A DNA stretch of 64,000 nt, from assembly GCA_938743325.2 (NCBI GenBank), contig OW568878.1, positions 434,001 through 498,000 of the forward strand, given 5' to 3'. Both the position numbers and the translations under genes were made by a program. The notes below the pieces were generated by a model. The model saw only the letters and a list, made by a program, of their open reading frames with translations. It had not been told where the DNA came from and ran no database searches. This DNA comes from Pycnococcus provasolii. Lineage: Eukaryota; Chlorophyta; Pseudoscourfieldiophyceae; Pseudoscourfieldiales; Pycnococcaceae. Positions 54,423 through 63,883 of the stretch are shown here, one piece after another; within the stretch, counting starts at the first letter, position 1; each line of letters starts with the position of its first letter.

Positions 54423-57400
54423 ATGGCGACGCCGATGCCCCCTCCCCCTGCCTCTCTCTCGGATGTGCTAAATAGCCTTCCTGCTCTGAATCGTGGCATA
54501 TCGTTCCCGCGGGCGAGCGCGGCGCAGCCGTGCGAGTCTGGGCGTGGAGAGGAGCGCAGTGGCTTGGATGGCTCGGGATCCTCCTCCCTGGGAGTTGCGG
54601 GATCATGTGATTTTTGTGCTTTGGACGAGAATTCATTAATTAGCATAGCCTCTATGTTGACGCCTCAAGCGGCGTCGTCGTTCGCGGCTGTGAATCGTGC
54701 TTGCCGACGTGCGGTAACTTTGGCATGCCCGCACATGGTCAGGCCGTGTCACGGGGAAACGTCCATCATGGAACACCAGCTCGCGACGTGCCACGCGCTC
54801 AGGCACGGAGGAGGACTCGTCTTCGACGAACCAGGGACGGGTAAGACGCTCGGGGTCATCGCCAGGCTCATGCGCACGAGAACGCGGTGCGCCACCGCGC
54901 CGGCGAACGTATCGAGAGTATACGCACTGTACGACGAACACACCGCTGCTAGGTCGGTCTTCTGCTTCCAGCAGAAGACCGACCTAGCCACAAATAGAAA
55001 ACAGGCGGAGCGCAAGAAAGCGCAACAAACAAGCCTAGTGCAGCTCATGGATGGCGCGCAGAACGAAAAAGAAGCGATGGCAAACATGCTGCGACACCGT
55101 ATGGCGGCACAGCAGGGATTCCACTTCCGTCACTGGCTATCCCTCGCCAACTCCTTCATCGCAGAACTGAAGGCTTTTCAGCAGGCTTTTCAGCTGAACA
55201 TGCACGGCGTGCTGCGCGCGGCGGGCGTATGGACAGACGTCCATACGCGCATTCTCGCGTTTCCTGCCAAAGACCTGTGGATATTCGACACGGAGGTGAG
55301 ACACGACGAACCCGACGGAAAGCACGTTCCTGAGCTCGCGTTTTTTCAGTACGTATTCCTGCCACGTATCGGATTTGAGCCTGTTGAGCCTATCACTGCA
55401 GACGCGTCGGCTGCCATCGAGCAGGCTAAAATTTACGCAAGATTGCCAACACAGCAGTTCAGCAGAAGCACGGCTTACAAGGTGCCTCTGTGCAAGTGGG
55501 TGTACGCGGGAAAGTTTGCTGACGAGCCGGGCATTTTCCAGGCGGCTGCGCGGGAAGCGGTGAGCGCATACATCGACGATCGTGAGCACGTGCAGATGTC
55601 CTACCAGGAATTCTTTCGACCGAAGATTGAGTTTGTGAAAAGCTTGCAGCTCAAATCTAGAAGGCAGCAGCAGTATGCCGACGCGCGACCGCCGCCGCTC
55701 TGGCACAACACGCAAATGAGGCTCACTTCTCAGGCCAAAAAACATGGAAGCCGATTCCTACCCACCTACGCCACAAAAGCGACGCTGATTGTTGTTCCAG
55801 GGCAGCTGGTTCCTCACTGGGTGTCACAGCTTACGATGCACGTGAAGCGGTGTTCCATCTACGAGAATAAGGGCTTGAACTTCGAGTGGCGTGAGACGGG
55901 AACTGCCGAGGATGGTGAGCGCCCTCTTCGCGTTTTCGTGTCCGCCTACACGAGCGACGCTCTTCCACCGCCTGCCGTCAGTCCGAGCATGCTACGCTAT
56001 GTTGTGGAAGGTGGATCTGCGCCACCGGAGAGCTTTGCTGACTTCGACGTCGTGATTGTGACTCTCGATCACCTCACAGATCGGGTTGTATCTCAGGACA
56101 ATCCGTACAAAGCTTCTGCGAAAACGGGAATTTACGACTCCGTCATGAACGGTGATGTCAACACCATGTACTCGGTGCTGCTCCAGTTCGTGTGGTCTCG
56201 TGTGATCCTTGACGAGGGGCACAAGATCGCGGGTAGCGGACAGAAGAGCACGTCGACGATGTCGCTCACCGCATCACGCCTGCAGGCGGATGAGTACATT
56301 TGCCTGACGGGAACTCCCATGCCAAGCGCACTCGGTGGCGAGCTTCAGGCGCTCGAGAAAATCAAGCCGCTGCTCGCATTCATTCGCCATCCACTTGGAG
56401 CTGATGAGAGCGCTTGGTCATGTATGCAGGCGGCTGGCACCTCGGCGTCCAAATCGTCGTCGCTGCCAGCTGTCACAAAAAGTTCGCTGCTTTCGCGGCT
56501 CCGAAATGCGTTGGCCGTGTGTGCTGTCCGGCACACGAAGGATGACGCGAGGGTGCGCGGGCGCGTTGAGCGCACGGTGCGTCTTCCGTTCAGCTCTGAT
56601 GTTGCGGTAAGCTACAATGCGTACTACTACAGCTTGATGCGCAATCTTATCACCACTGACTGGTATGACGCGCATCACTGCGAGTCGTTTCTCAGCGCTG
56701 GCATCTCTGGCAAGGAGTACGACAAGGCGCACCATCGTGACTACGAAATGCATGCGCAAGCCGCGAGCGAGATGTTCAAGCAGAAGCAAGGTGAAGCCAG
56801 TGGGAGTGCGGAGAACGTATCGCTGTCTGACTGGCAGGCTGCGAGACGAGGCCAAGTTCAGGCAAACCTTGAGACGAGCGCAGAGTACAGAGCCAAGGAT
56901 GGTGACAGCCGCAAGCGTCGGCGAGACGCCATTCAGAATCTGCGCATGGCGAGTCTCGGTGCTACGGCAAGGGTCATCATGTTCCAGGAGGTTGACGAGG
57001 CCTTGTCCGTTGTTTGGAGAACCTGCGGCGGTTGCTTCCCATCGCTCACGCGCACGAAGCACGAGTCACCCACGGATCCTATTCTGCGTCCATTTGAGCG
57101 CCGTGACGATGGAGCGCTCGTTCCAGTTGTGCCACAGAAGAACCTGCGGGCATGGTCGCCTCTTGTGAGCGGTCAGAGTAGTGCAGATGGGCCATGGACG
57201 TACGAGAATGTGAGCGATCCGGCGAAGAGGGCGTTGCATGACGAGTGGTACCGAAAGCGCATCTCTCAGACACTCGAGCTTGGCGGGTACTGCGACAGGT
57301 GCTGGGAGTATCGCAGCAATGGCTTTGCGATGTTTCTAACACCTTGCGGACACGCACTCTGCTTTGAGTGCGTCGAGAAGGATCGCACGAAGTGTCCTCT

Positions 57401-58592
57401 CTGCAGCCATGGATACGAGATGCAGTCCACGACGGACGAGGATCGCTTCAACGAGAATCTGAATCCGCATCACGAAGTTCCTAAGGATCTCATTACCATG
57501 CAGGTCTCATACAAGGTTGAGTTTGAGCTAAGTGACATCATCGAAGCTCCTGGTCCTGAGACTGGAATGAAGGCGATGAAGATGCCAAAAATTCGCTACT
57601 TGATCCAGAAACTTCAGGAGTTGTACATTCTTCCCGACGAGACGTTCCTTGGGAATTTGGAAGCGGAATTTAACCAGATTGCTGCAAAGGAGGCGAAGCG
57701 AGTTTCTTTCAACACGGACTTTAGCAGCTGGGTTTCTCCTTCGCCTGGCACTGCCGCCGCTGCGGCGGAAGCCTCTACAATGCCTGCTTCCCCGTCGACG
57801 CCGGGTCCAAGCCGGGCAAACGGCGCATCGCCAGCAGCCACGCCGCGCACAGTTCAGCGTGTTGCCACGGACCGCGAGGCTCAAATGCGACTGGATCGTT
57901 GGCACGAATATCGATCGCGAATGCAGCAGCAGGACTCCAACAAGCGCATACCGCCGTCTCGCGCGTTGGTTTTCTCGTCGTTGCAGCTCTCGAGCGGCGC
58001 CAGGTACGACACGGATTTTCACCTGACGATGATTACCGAGGCTCTGCTCTTACTGGAATCTCGTCTCACGGGACGCCCTCACGGCGCTGGCGTGCACAAG
58101 CACGCGGTGCACGAGCTCTTCAGTTCTCTGCGAGGTTCGGGTCGATCTCACAGAGACGCGAGCATGCGCGAAAGCGCGGTGAAAGCGTTCAGTCTCGACA
58201 GGGTTGGCGTGATGCTCATTGACCAGGCGAACAGCGACGGCTGGGATCTTGGGTTTGCTACCCACGTCTTTGTGATGGATCCACTGTTTGACGCGAGCGT
58301 GCAGGAGCAGGCTATAAGCCGCGTGCATCGCCTCGGTCCGGCTCACAATCGTCGTCGCCATGGCGCTTCTCAGGCGCCTCAGGCGCCTCCCGTGCAGGTG
58401 GAGGTATTGGCTATGAAGAACAGTATCGACGAGTACGCGCCGGGCATACCTGACTACGACGACCGTTCGAAACGGAATTGCATGAGGCTCCATCGCGCTG
58501 GCGTGGACGTCGTGCTTCCGAGCACGCACACGCCGGAGGACGAGTCGATGTGCCGCGCGCTTCTGAATGTAACGCGAATCATTGAGGAGTAA
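54423..58592 (+). CDS. F-box / SNF2-family ATPase / RING-finger protein
   Basis: The ATG at 54423 gives about 1389 residues in one exon. An F-box-like segment (LDENSLISIASML, about 72-105) is followed by the SNF2 ATPase: motif I DEPGTGKTLG (about 133), motif II ILDEGHKIAG (DEGH box, about 595) and LTGTPMPSALGGEL (motif III). A C3HC4-type RING finger (CDRCWEY, CGHALCFECVEKDRTKCPLC, about 956-1000) is inserted before the C-terminal helicase lobe, whose motifs V-VI are GVMLIDQANSDGWDLGFATH and ISRVHRLG (about 1260-1310). This order, including the F-box, matches the plant SNF2/F-box/RING protein typified by Arabidopsis At3g54460. Such RING-bearing SNF2 proteins (the Rad5/Rad16 branch) couple DNA translocation to ubiquitin ligation in repair or silencing. 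The stretch between motifs I and II is long and includes a hairpin-coding insert near residue 176. Confidence 0.85.
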   Translation: MATPMPPPPASLSDVLNSLPALNRGISFPRASAAQPCESGRGEERSGLDGSGSSSLGVAGSCDFCALDENSLISIASMLTPQAASSFAAVNRACRRAVTLACPHMVRPCHGETSIMEHQLATCHALRHGGGLVFDEPGTGKTLGVIARLMRTRTRCATAPANVSRVYALYDEHTAARSVFCFQQKTDLATNRKQAERKKAQQTSLVQLMDGAQNEKEAMANMLRHRMAAQQGFHFRHWLSLANSFIAELKAFQQAFQLNMHGVLRAAGVWTDVHTRILAFPAKDLWIFDTEVRHDEPDGKHVPELAFFQYVFLPRIGFEPVEPITADASAAIEQAKIYARLPTQQFSRSTAYKVPLCKWVYAGKFADEPGIFQAAAREAVSAYIDDREHVQMSYQEFFRPKIEFVKSLQLKSRRQQQYADARPPPLWHNTQMRLTSQAKKHGSRFLPTYATKATLIVVPGQLVPHWVSQLTMHVKRCSIYENKGLNFEWRETGTAEDGERPLRVFVSAYTSDALPPPAVSPSMLRYVVEGGSAPPESFADFDVVIVTLDHLTDRVVSQDNPYKASAKTGIYDSVMNGDVNTMYSVLLQFVWSRVILDEGHKIAGSGQKSTSTMSLTASRLQADEYICLTGTPMPSALGGELQALEKIKPLLAFIRHPLGADESAWSCMQAAGTSASKSSSLPAVTKSSLLSRLRNALAVCAVRHTKDDARVRGRVERTVRLPFSSDVAVSYNAYYYSLMRNLITTDWYDAHHCESFLSAGISGKEYDKAHHRDYEMHAQAASEMFKQKQGEASGSAENVSLSDWQAARRGQVQANLETSAEYRAKDGDSRKRRRDAIQNLRMASLGATARVIMFQEVDEALSVVWRTCGGCFPSLTRTKHESPTDPILRPFERRDDGALVPVVPQKNLRAWSPLVSGQSSADGPWTYENVSDPAKRALHDEWYRKRISQTLELGGYCDRCWEYRSNGFAMFLTPCGHALCFECVEKDRTKCPLCSHGYEMQSTTDEDRFNENLNPHHEVPKDLITMQVSYKVEFELSDIIEAPGPETGMKAMKMPKIRYLIQKLQELYILPDETFLGNLEAEFNQIAAKEAKRVSFNTDFSSWVSPSPGTAAAAAEASTMPASPSTPGPSRANGASPAATPRTVQRVATDREAQMRLDRWHEYRSRMQQQDSNKRIPPSRALVFSSLQLSSGARYDTDFHLTMITEALLLLESRLTGRPHGAGVHKHAVHELFSSLRGSGRSHRDASMRESAVKAFSLDRVGVMLIDQANSDGWDLGFATHVFVMDPLFDASVQEQAISRVHRLGPAHNRRRHGASQAPQAPPVQVEVLAMKNSIDEYAPGIPDYDDRSKRNCMRLHRAGVDVVLPSTHTPEDESMCRALLNVTRIIEE
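54948..54988. repeat. Perfect hairpin, 18-bp arms, inside the SNF2 coding region
   Basis: The left arm is GCTAGGTCGGTCTTCTGC (54948-54965), the loop is TTCCA, and the right arm is its exact reverse complement (54971-54988). It keeps the reading frame open (SVFCFQQKTDLA) and lies in a poorly conserved part of the protein. Confidence 0.95.
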
Positions 58593-58647
58593 AGTATTGT
58601 ATTTGTAAAGATGCATTTAATAAATTACAATAATAAACCAACACAAA

Positions 58648-60414
58648 TCACGCAGTGAACAAGCAAAGCTGCAGCAGCGGGACGACAAGCACGTCGCTGA
58701 TGTCCTCGAGCATCTCGCGCACCTCCGCACTTGTCTCGCAACGAAGCAGGTCGTCGCGCCTGAAGTGAAAAATGCCCACGGCAAGCACAACCACCGTCAT
58801 AAGGCCGATGTCTTCGTACCCGATGACGCGATCCCACAGCAGGAGAACCTCGTTCACCTCAAGGTACCCGCTGAATGCCGTCACAATCCAGGGAAATGCG
58901 ATGGTCAACGCCGTCACGCCGATCTCGCACAGGTGATATGCCAGCTCTGCGTCACGCTCGACGAGAAGCGACTCGAATGCCGCACACAAGCTTGGCAGGT
59001 CGCCTTGGCCGCCGCGCTGTGTAGGGTGCGGCGGCGTTCCCAATGTGTGAAGGCAACAGAGGTGGCGCGTGTACAACGAGCGGAACAGCGTGTACGTTCG
59101 CCCGAGCGAGCCGCTATGCACGTAGGCGAGTGGCGCGGCGTAAAGCGCAAAGCCGCGGAACGGAAGAACGCCAGCCGGAGGGTACACGGGAGGTCGTTCT
59201 GGGCCGCCACTCACGCGCGACTCGCGCACGATCGGATGCGGGCACGTCTTGCAGAGGCTCACCACCTGCGGGTCGTGGAAGAAAGCGAGCAGCAGAGCCC
59301 TTGTGTCCTCCTCGAACAGGAAGTAGTGCGGGTCGTCGCTCAGCGCGCTCACCTCCTCTGACACCAGCCGATCAATAAGCATTGGGCGGCGTAGCACCTC
59401 CCCGCAGAGACGCTCGAAGTGAATGTCGTCGTCGTTGTCGTCGTCACCACCCCGGGTGGCGCCGTTACTGCTCGCGTGGTCTGCGATTGCGGTGGCGAGC
59501 GCCAGGCGCCATAGCGCAGCGCGCAGATGGCTCGGCGCCCCACGGCGCAGCGCTCGTCTCCCCTCGGATACTGCACCCTTGTCAGCAACAAGCCTCGCGA
59601 GCTGGCCAGCCTCTCCAGCAAACCACGCCTTCAGGTGCTCGTCGATGCCCAAATGTCGTGACGATGGTGCTAGCTCAGGCATTGCCGCGCGAAGCTGGGC
59701 AATCGTCGGCGCGCTCAGGCTTATGCGCATGGCGCCCCATGCGGGTAGCCGCCCAAGCGCGGTGGTGGATTGCGAATCAGAGCCCGCCGTCGAGGTGTCG
59801 GGTAGCGCGCCGTTTATGCTCAGCACAGCCTGGCAAAGCTCGGCGGGTGAGTACAGGCAGCGTTCGCGAACTGCGGGTGGCAGAGCGCGCGGCGGTGCTG
59901 ATGGCGCGATGACTGCGGCGGCGGAGGTTGACACCCTCTGGCTGATTTCCTGGTCAACGGCGTTGTCGGCACAGACAAGAGGCAGTCCCGCCTCTTGAGC
60001 AACGCGCACGAGCGCCGATCGAAGCCGGTCGCGCCACTCCCTTCTCGCAGTGCGCCAGCCGTCCGGGCAGTCGGCGTCAAGCAGCGCCGTTCTCTTTTCC
60101 CAGTTCGCATCGTTGGTGCTCTCGACGCGCCGTTCTCTCACGGCAAGCACGGCGTTCGCAAGCGCGACATTCGTGTGCGCCGCGCGCTCGGCTGCCGTGA
60201 GGCTGTGTTGAATGTTGTTACTGTTGCCGAGTGAAAACGTGAGCGCGGTTGATTTCTGGTTCGCGCTCAGTGACGTCGAAGCCACGTTCCAGCACGAGCC
60301 ATAGGAGACCCAGTAGGCGGCGGAGGAGGACTTGAGCGCGTTTATCTTCGATTTGTCCGTGTGAGTTGCGTTTGGTTTGAGTGAGCTCTCCGAGAGAGGA
60401 GAAGGCGACGCCAT
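58648..60414 (-). CDS. TBC-domain protein, TBC1D19-like
   Basis: The ATG at 60414 gives about 588 residues; two earlier in-frame ATGs (60498, 60492) would add a proline-rich leader and are less likely. The first 270 residues are helical and low in conservation. The TBC (Rab GTPase-activating) domain begins at GAPSHLRAALWRLALATAI and ends with FSGYLEVNEVLLLWDRVIGYEDIGLMTVVVLAVGIFHFR. The C-terminal VPLLQLCLF ending matches TBC1D19. The canonical IxxDxxR arginine-finger motif is not visible at its usual place (LVSEEVSALSDDPHYF), as in TBC1D19, so ordinary GAP catalysis is doubtful. The partner Rab is unknown. TTACA (TGTAA on this strand) lies just beyond the stop. Confidence 0.75.
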   Translation of the reverse strand: MASPSPLSESSLKPNATHTDKSKINALKSSSAAYWVSYGSCWNVASTSLSANQKSTALTFSLGNSNNIQHSLTAAERAAHTNVALANAVLAVRERRVESTNDANWEKRTALLDADCPDGWRTARREWRDRLRSALVRVAQEAGLPLVCADNAVDQEISQRVSTSAAAVIAPSAPPRALPPAVRERCLYSPAELCQAVLSINGALPDTSTAGSDSQSTTALGRLPAWGAMRISLSAPTIAQLRAAMPELAPSSRHLGIDEHLKAWFAGEAGQLARLVADKGAVSEGRRALRRGAPSHLRAALWRLALATAIADHASSNGATRGGDDDNDDDIHFERLCGEVLRRPMLIDRLVSEEVSALSDDPHYFLFEEDTRALLLAFFHDPQVVSLCKTCPHPIVRESRVSGGPERPPVYPPAGVLPFRGFALYAAPLAYVHSGSLGRTYTLFRSLYTRHLCCLHTLGTPPHPTQRGGQGDLPSLCAAFESLLVERDAELAYHLCEIGVTALTIAFPWIVTAFSGYLEVNEVLLLWDRVIGYEDIGLMTVVVLAVGIFHFRRDDLLRCETSAEVREMLEDISDVLVVPLLQLCLFTA

Positions 60415-60596
60415 GCTGAAATGATGAGGAAGGAGAGGGGGGAGGGGGGAGAGCGCGGGAAGCCGGGAACACGGGGAGTGACAAACCCCCATACGCATGG
60501 CCCGGGAACTCCGCCCAAACTCCCCCCCTCACCACCCCTCACTCTTTCCCTTCGCTTGTCACGCTCATGTTTTATTTAGGCAAAAACACATGAGGA

Positions 60597-61799
60597 TTAC
60601 AAGTTGTCATCATGGAATAACACTTCCACGTCACTTTTCGTAAACTCCAACGTCTTCATGCAGAAGTCACAGCGCACTTCAATACTTCCCACCTCCTCCA
60701 CGATGGCGTCAGCCTCCTTGCGACCGAGAGCACGAATCATCTTCTCCATGCGAGGCTTCAGTGTGTCCGTTTCGCACGGTCCATAGCTCGGCTCGAGCGA
60801 AAATTGCGCGAGCTGCTCATCTTCACCACCGGAAAGGACATCTCCCTTCATCAGCGCCGCGGCCATCTCTCCTGGACGCATGCCATCCGCAAGACGCTCA
60901 GTGACGGAGCCAAGGTCCGCGATATTCTCCTCCAGCGCCTTGATCGTCTCCTCGCCAGCGAAGGGAAGAACCTGAACAAGGAAGCCTCCAGCACTTGCGA
61001 CGATATCCTCCGCAGACTTGCCCACCTCGAGAGCAACGCCAAGTCCCATCGCACAGCGCTGCTGCTCGCTTGTCAAGAGGTAGTGCGTGAGGTCCTCGCC
61101 AATCTCACCCGTCTGTATCGGCGTCACGCCGGTATACGGCGCCTTGGCGAGTGGGTTGCTTCTGACAACGCGCACGACGCCGGTATTTCCCACCACCTCC
61201 GGAACGCTTTTCGCGTCGTAGAGAAAGGGGTTGATGACGCGCGCTCTCACCTTCCCATCGTGCGTCGATATCGCAGTCAGCGATCCCACGGGTCCTTTCC
61301 CCTCGATGCTCACTTGACATTCGTCGCCGTCGCCGCGAAACACGCCCATGAGCATCGTTCCCGTGACGACGCGTCCGAGCGCCGCCGCCACCGCCGGCGC
61401 CGTTTTGTGTCTCCTAACCCCTTCTTTGACGAGGTCCGTCGTCAGGCACGTGAGCACCGTCGCCTCCCCGTTTGCGCTGATTGTTTTGAGCACCTCATCA
61501 CCAGCCGTGCGCGGCGTGTCGAAAACAACGACGGGAAGAGACTCGGGAGACTCTGACTGTGAGGAGGAGGAGGAGGAGGAGGAGGAGGAGGAGGCACGCG
61601 ACAGACACCGCCGAGTTTGCTGCCCCTGGTGCTTTGAGGTACTACTACTACACCTGCAGGACTGCGAATACGCGTGTATTCGAAGTCCGAGACTTCGTCC
61701 TCGAAGGCGAAGTCTGCTACTGCAAGGGTGTGCCACAAGCACACTCCCCTTGTGAAGACAAGACGAGTACCTATACGCCGCCGCCGCCGCCGCCGTCAT
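60597..61799 (-). CDS. HSP33: HSP33 redox chaperone, probably plastid-targeted
   Basis: The ATG at 61799 gives about 400 residues. The N-terminal 105 residues are rich in S, R and A with a poly-serine run, fitting a chloroplast transit peptide. The HSP33 core follows: GRVVTGTMLMGVF, VSIEGKGPVGSLTAISTHDGKVRARV, YTGVTPIQTGEIGEDLTHYLLTSEQ and GGFLVQVLPFA. The C-terminal zinc switch normally has CxC and CxxC. Here CxxC is intact (RCDFC), but only one cysteine is seen at the first site (SYGPCETDTL). HSP33 is a holdase activated by oxidative unfolding when its cysteines leave zinc; the loss of one ligand suggests altered zinc binding or redox control. The last sense codon and stop together make TTGTAA, so the polyadenylation signal may overlap the stop. 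Confidence 0.9.
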   Translation of the reverse strand: MTAAAAAAYRYSSCLHKGSVLVAHPCSSRLRLRGRSLGLRIHAYSQSCRCSSSTSKHQGQQTRRCLSRASSSSSSSSSSSQSESPESLPVVVFDTPRTAGDEVLKTISANGEATVLTCLTTDLVKEGVRRHKTAPAVAAALGRVVTGTMLMGVFRGDGDECQVSIEGKGPVGSLTAISTHDGKVRARVINPFLYDAKSVPEVVGNTGVVRVVRSNPLAKAPYTGVTPIQTGEIGEDLTHYLLTSEQQRCAMGLGVALEVGKSAEDIVASAGGFLVQVLPFAGEETIKALEENIADLGSVTERLADGMRPGEMAAALMKGDVLSGGEDEQLAQFSLEPSYGPCETDTLKPRMEKMIRALGRKEADAIVEEVGSIEVRCDFCMKTLEFTKSDVEVLFHDDNL

Positions 61800-62158
61800 C
61801 GAAGAGAGTCGAGACGAGAAGGGCAGAGCAATGCGGATAAAGGGAAACTCAAACCCCGAGGGAATTCGTGGTGCGGAGGAGAGGAGAGGAGAGGAGCCCA
61901 CCGGAACCGTAACCCTAACCGCGGGACTCGTACCCTAATCCAAGGACCCTTTTGCCCCGAAGGCGCCTTGCTCCAGGATTTTATCCAGAGGCGAGGCGAG
62001 AGCCGGGAGGAGGGAGTTGAGGTGCGCCGTGCCAACTAGGAGGTCGCCTTCTCTCCTCCCCCCTTTGCCCAAAACCACTCCCTTAAGCCAACCCATCGCC
62101 GGATTCCGCCATCGGCCCGAATCACAGATTACGCCAGCTTGCACATCCACATCACACT
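61800..62158. promoter_or_regulatory. Divergent promoter region of HSP33 and the downstream membrane-protein gene
   Basis: CCGTAACCCTAACCGCGGG and TACCCTAATCC (61906-61940) are telo-box-like motifs similar to those at 45512-45551. A GAGGAGAGGAG purine tract precedes them at about 61873-61895. No gene was seen; open frames here run on from HSP33 but begin with non-ATG codons. Confidence 0.45.
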
Positions 62159-63883
62159 ATGCGCGGCCCTGCTCACCTGCTCTCGTCGCTCACTTCAGGG
62201 GACGACCGAACCACTTTATCGGATGTGCTCGCCTCTGCGCCAGCACAACTCATGCAAACGCCGGTGCAGCGAGAAACAGAGGCGTCCGCCGTGCTGCGCA
62301 ACGCACTGTCCACGTACACGGACCAACAGGTGGAAGCGAGCAGGGAAGACCTCCTGCGATCGGGCTACTACAGAAGCGCGCTGCTCGCAAGAAGGCGTAT
62401 GCAGGCGAAACAGAAAGAGGCGTGGTGGACAAGGGTGCTCTGCGCCGTGCTTGTCGCCGCACTGCTTGTCGCCGCACTTCTCGTCGGAAGCATCTTCGCA
62501 CGCGACGACGGCAAGATGGAGGTTGACCTCGGCGTGGCCATCGGCGCGCTGCGCAACCATCCCAAAGCGCTCGAGCTGCACGACAGTATGGCGAATCTGA
62601 GCGCCATCCCGTACCGAACGTTTGGCGCACTCAGAGCGACGGGGAGTGACCCACGGGCGCTCGTGCACCTCAGCCGGGGCCTGTACCGCGGCCACGACGG
62701 CGAGCTGAGAAGCATCAAGGACAACAGCAGGGCGCGCTCTGGTTATACAAGGAAGATTGGAAAGGGCGAGCTCGTGGATATTGGTTTTATTGCCTCGCCA
62801 CCGGTTCCTGGCTGGACACCACCGGCGAAAGCTCCTGCCATTCCCTCGCCGCCGCCGTTACCGCCGCCGGCGTTCATACCCAAGCACTGGAAGGAGGTTG
62901 CGCACTGCGGTGGCAAGGAAGGATGCTTCCGCACAAAGCCGTACGCGTGCCCTGACTGGTTCGAACGGCGATGCGTGCCAGGACGTGACGACAGCGTGGA
63001 TTCGCAGATCAAGCGGCTGAAGTGCGTTCCGCTGAACGTTAGGTACGCACCGATGTACATCGGAATGATGCAGCCAAACGAGAGGGGTGGTAAGGAACTT
63101 ATGCAGTACACGGGCAAGGTGGACGAGGCGTGCCTGCTGCTGCACTGGCAGGACATCTACTGCAAGCTCACGCTACAGCACTGCCTGTACGACGCGAAGA
63201 CCTTGCAGGGCCTGCGCGGCGTTGGCGATATCACGCCAATCAAGTACTACGGAGCGACTTCGTGTGGCGCGAGATATAACACGGACACGTGGACGCGCGA
63301 AGAGTGCTGTGGCAGCTACCGCGAGAGCATGTGCATAGTGGACGAGGTGCTGCATCGCACGGCGGATTCACTCTCGGTCGCGAACATGAAGGCGGCTGAG
63401 ATGCTCGCTGCCCTGAAGAAGGTGAATCAGTCCACGTATGATGAGGCGAGCAAGAACGTGAACTTTCAGTCCATGATCGAGCCAACGACGTCGGAATTGG
63501 AAAGGCTGACAAAGCTTGTCGACGATTCGGAGAGGGCGAGCGCCAGCATGAAGGAGGCTACGCAGAATTCAATGCACGCGTGGGGCGCAGGTCGTGCTGC
63601 ACCCGCGGGCAAGGGCATCTACGAGGCGCGCCTCATTCCCATGGACGGAATTCAGCTCCGGGCGATTGCAACCATGAAGAACAAGTGTGGCTGCAATGAA
63701 GAGGATCGGTTCAAGATTGTTCGTACGGCGGAGGATGGCGTGACTGAGGTGATGGAGGATGTCAAAGCTCATGTACTGCCAGGCATCCTCGCCGACCAGA
63801 AGGGACACGATCCTGGTGGCGTGCAAGAGCAACGCGCGTCGAGCTTCGACTGGCGGAATGCTCTGCACCAGCCACGAGGGTGA
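62159..63883 (+). CDS. Unrecognised type II membrane protein with cysteine-rich ectodomain
   Basis: I recognise no family. The product is 574 residues from the ATG at 62159. A helical N-terminal part of about 90 residues, probably cytosolic, precedes one strong transmembrane helix (VLCAVLVAALLVAALLVGSIF, about 94-114). A short proline linker (IPSPPPLPPPAFIPKHW, about 227-243) leads to a cysteine-rich domain (about 248-400) with about 14 cysteines in patterns such as CGGKEGC, CPDWFERRC, CLLLHWQDIYC and CGARYN...CCGSYRESMC, which should form disulphides outside the cell or in the lumen. A helical coiled region (about 405-480) and a small domain with KCGCNEEDRFKIV follow. The QYTGKVDEACLLLHWQD stretch suggests a lineage-specific secreted fold. 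It is probably a surface or Golgi protein. Confidence 0.6.
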   Translation: MRGPAHLLSSLTSGDDRTTLSDVLASAPAQLMQTPVQRETEASAVLRNALSTYTDQQVEASREDLLRSGYYRSALLARRRMQAKQKEAWWTRVLCAVLVAALLVAALLVGSIFARDDGKMEVDLGVAIGALRNHPKALELHDSMANLSAIPYRTFGALRATGSDPRALVHLSRGLYRGHDGELRSIKDNSRARSGYTRKIGKGELVDIGFIASPPVPGWTPPAKAPAIPSPPPLPPPAFIPKHWKEVAHCGGKEGCFRTKPYACPDWFERRCVPGRDDSVDSQIKRLKCVPLNVRYAPMYIGMMQPNERGGKELMQYTGKVDEACLLLHWQDIYCKLTLQHCLYDAKTLQGLRGVGDITPIKYYGATSCGARYNTDTWTREECCGSYRESMCIVDEVLHRTADSLSVANMKAAEMLAALKKVNQSTYDEASKNVNFQSMIEPTTSELERLTKLVDDSERASASMKEATQNSMHAWGAGRAAPAGKGIYEARLIPMDGIQLRAIATMKNKCGCNEEDRFKIVRTAEDGVTEVMEDVKAHVLPGILADQKGHDPGGVQEQRASSFDWRNALHQPRG

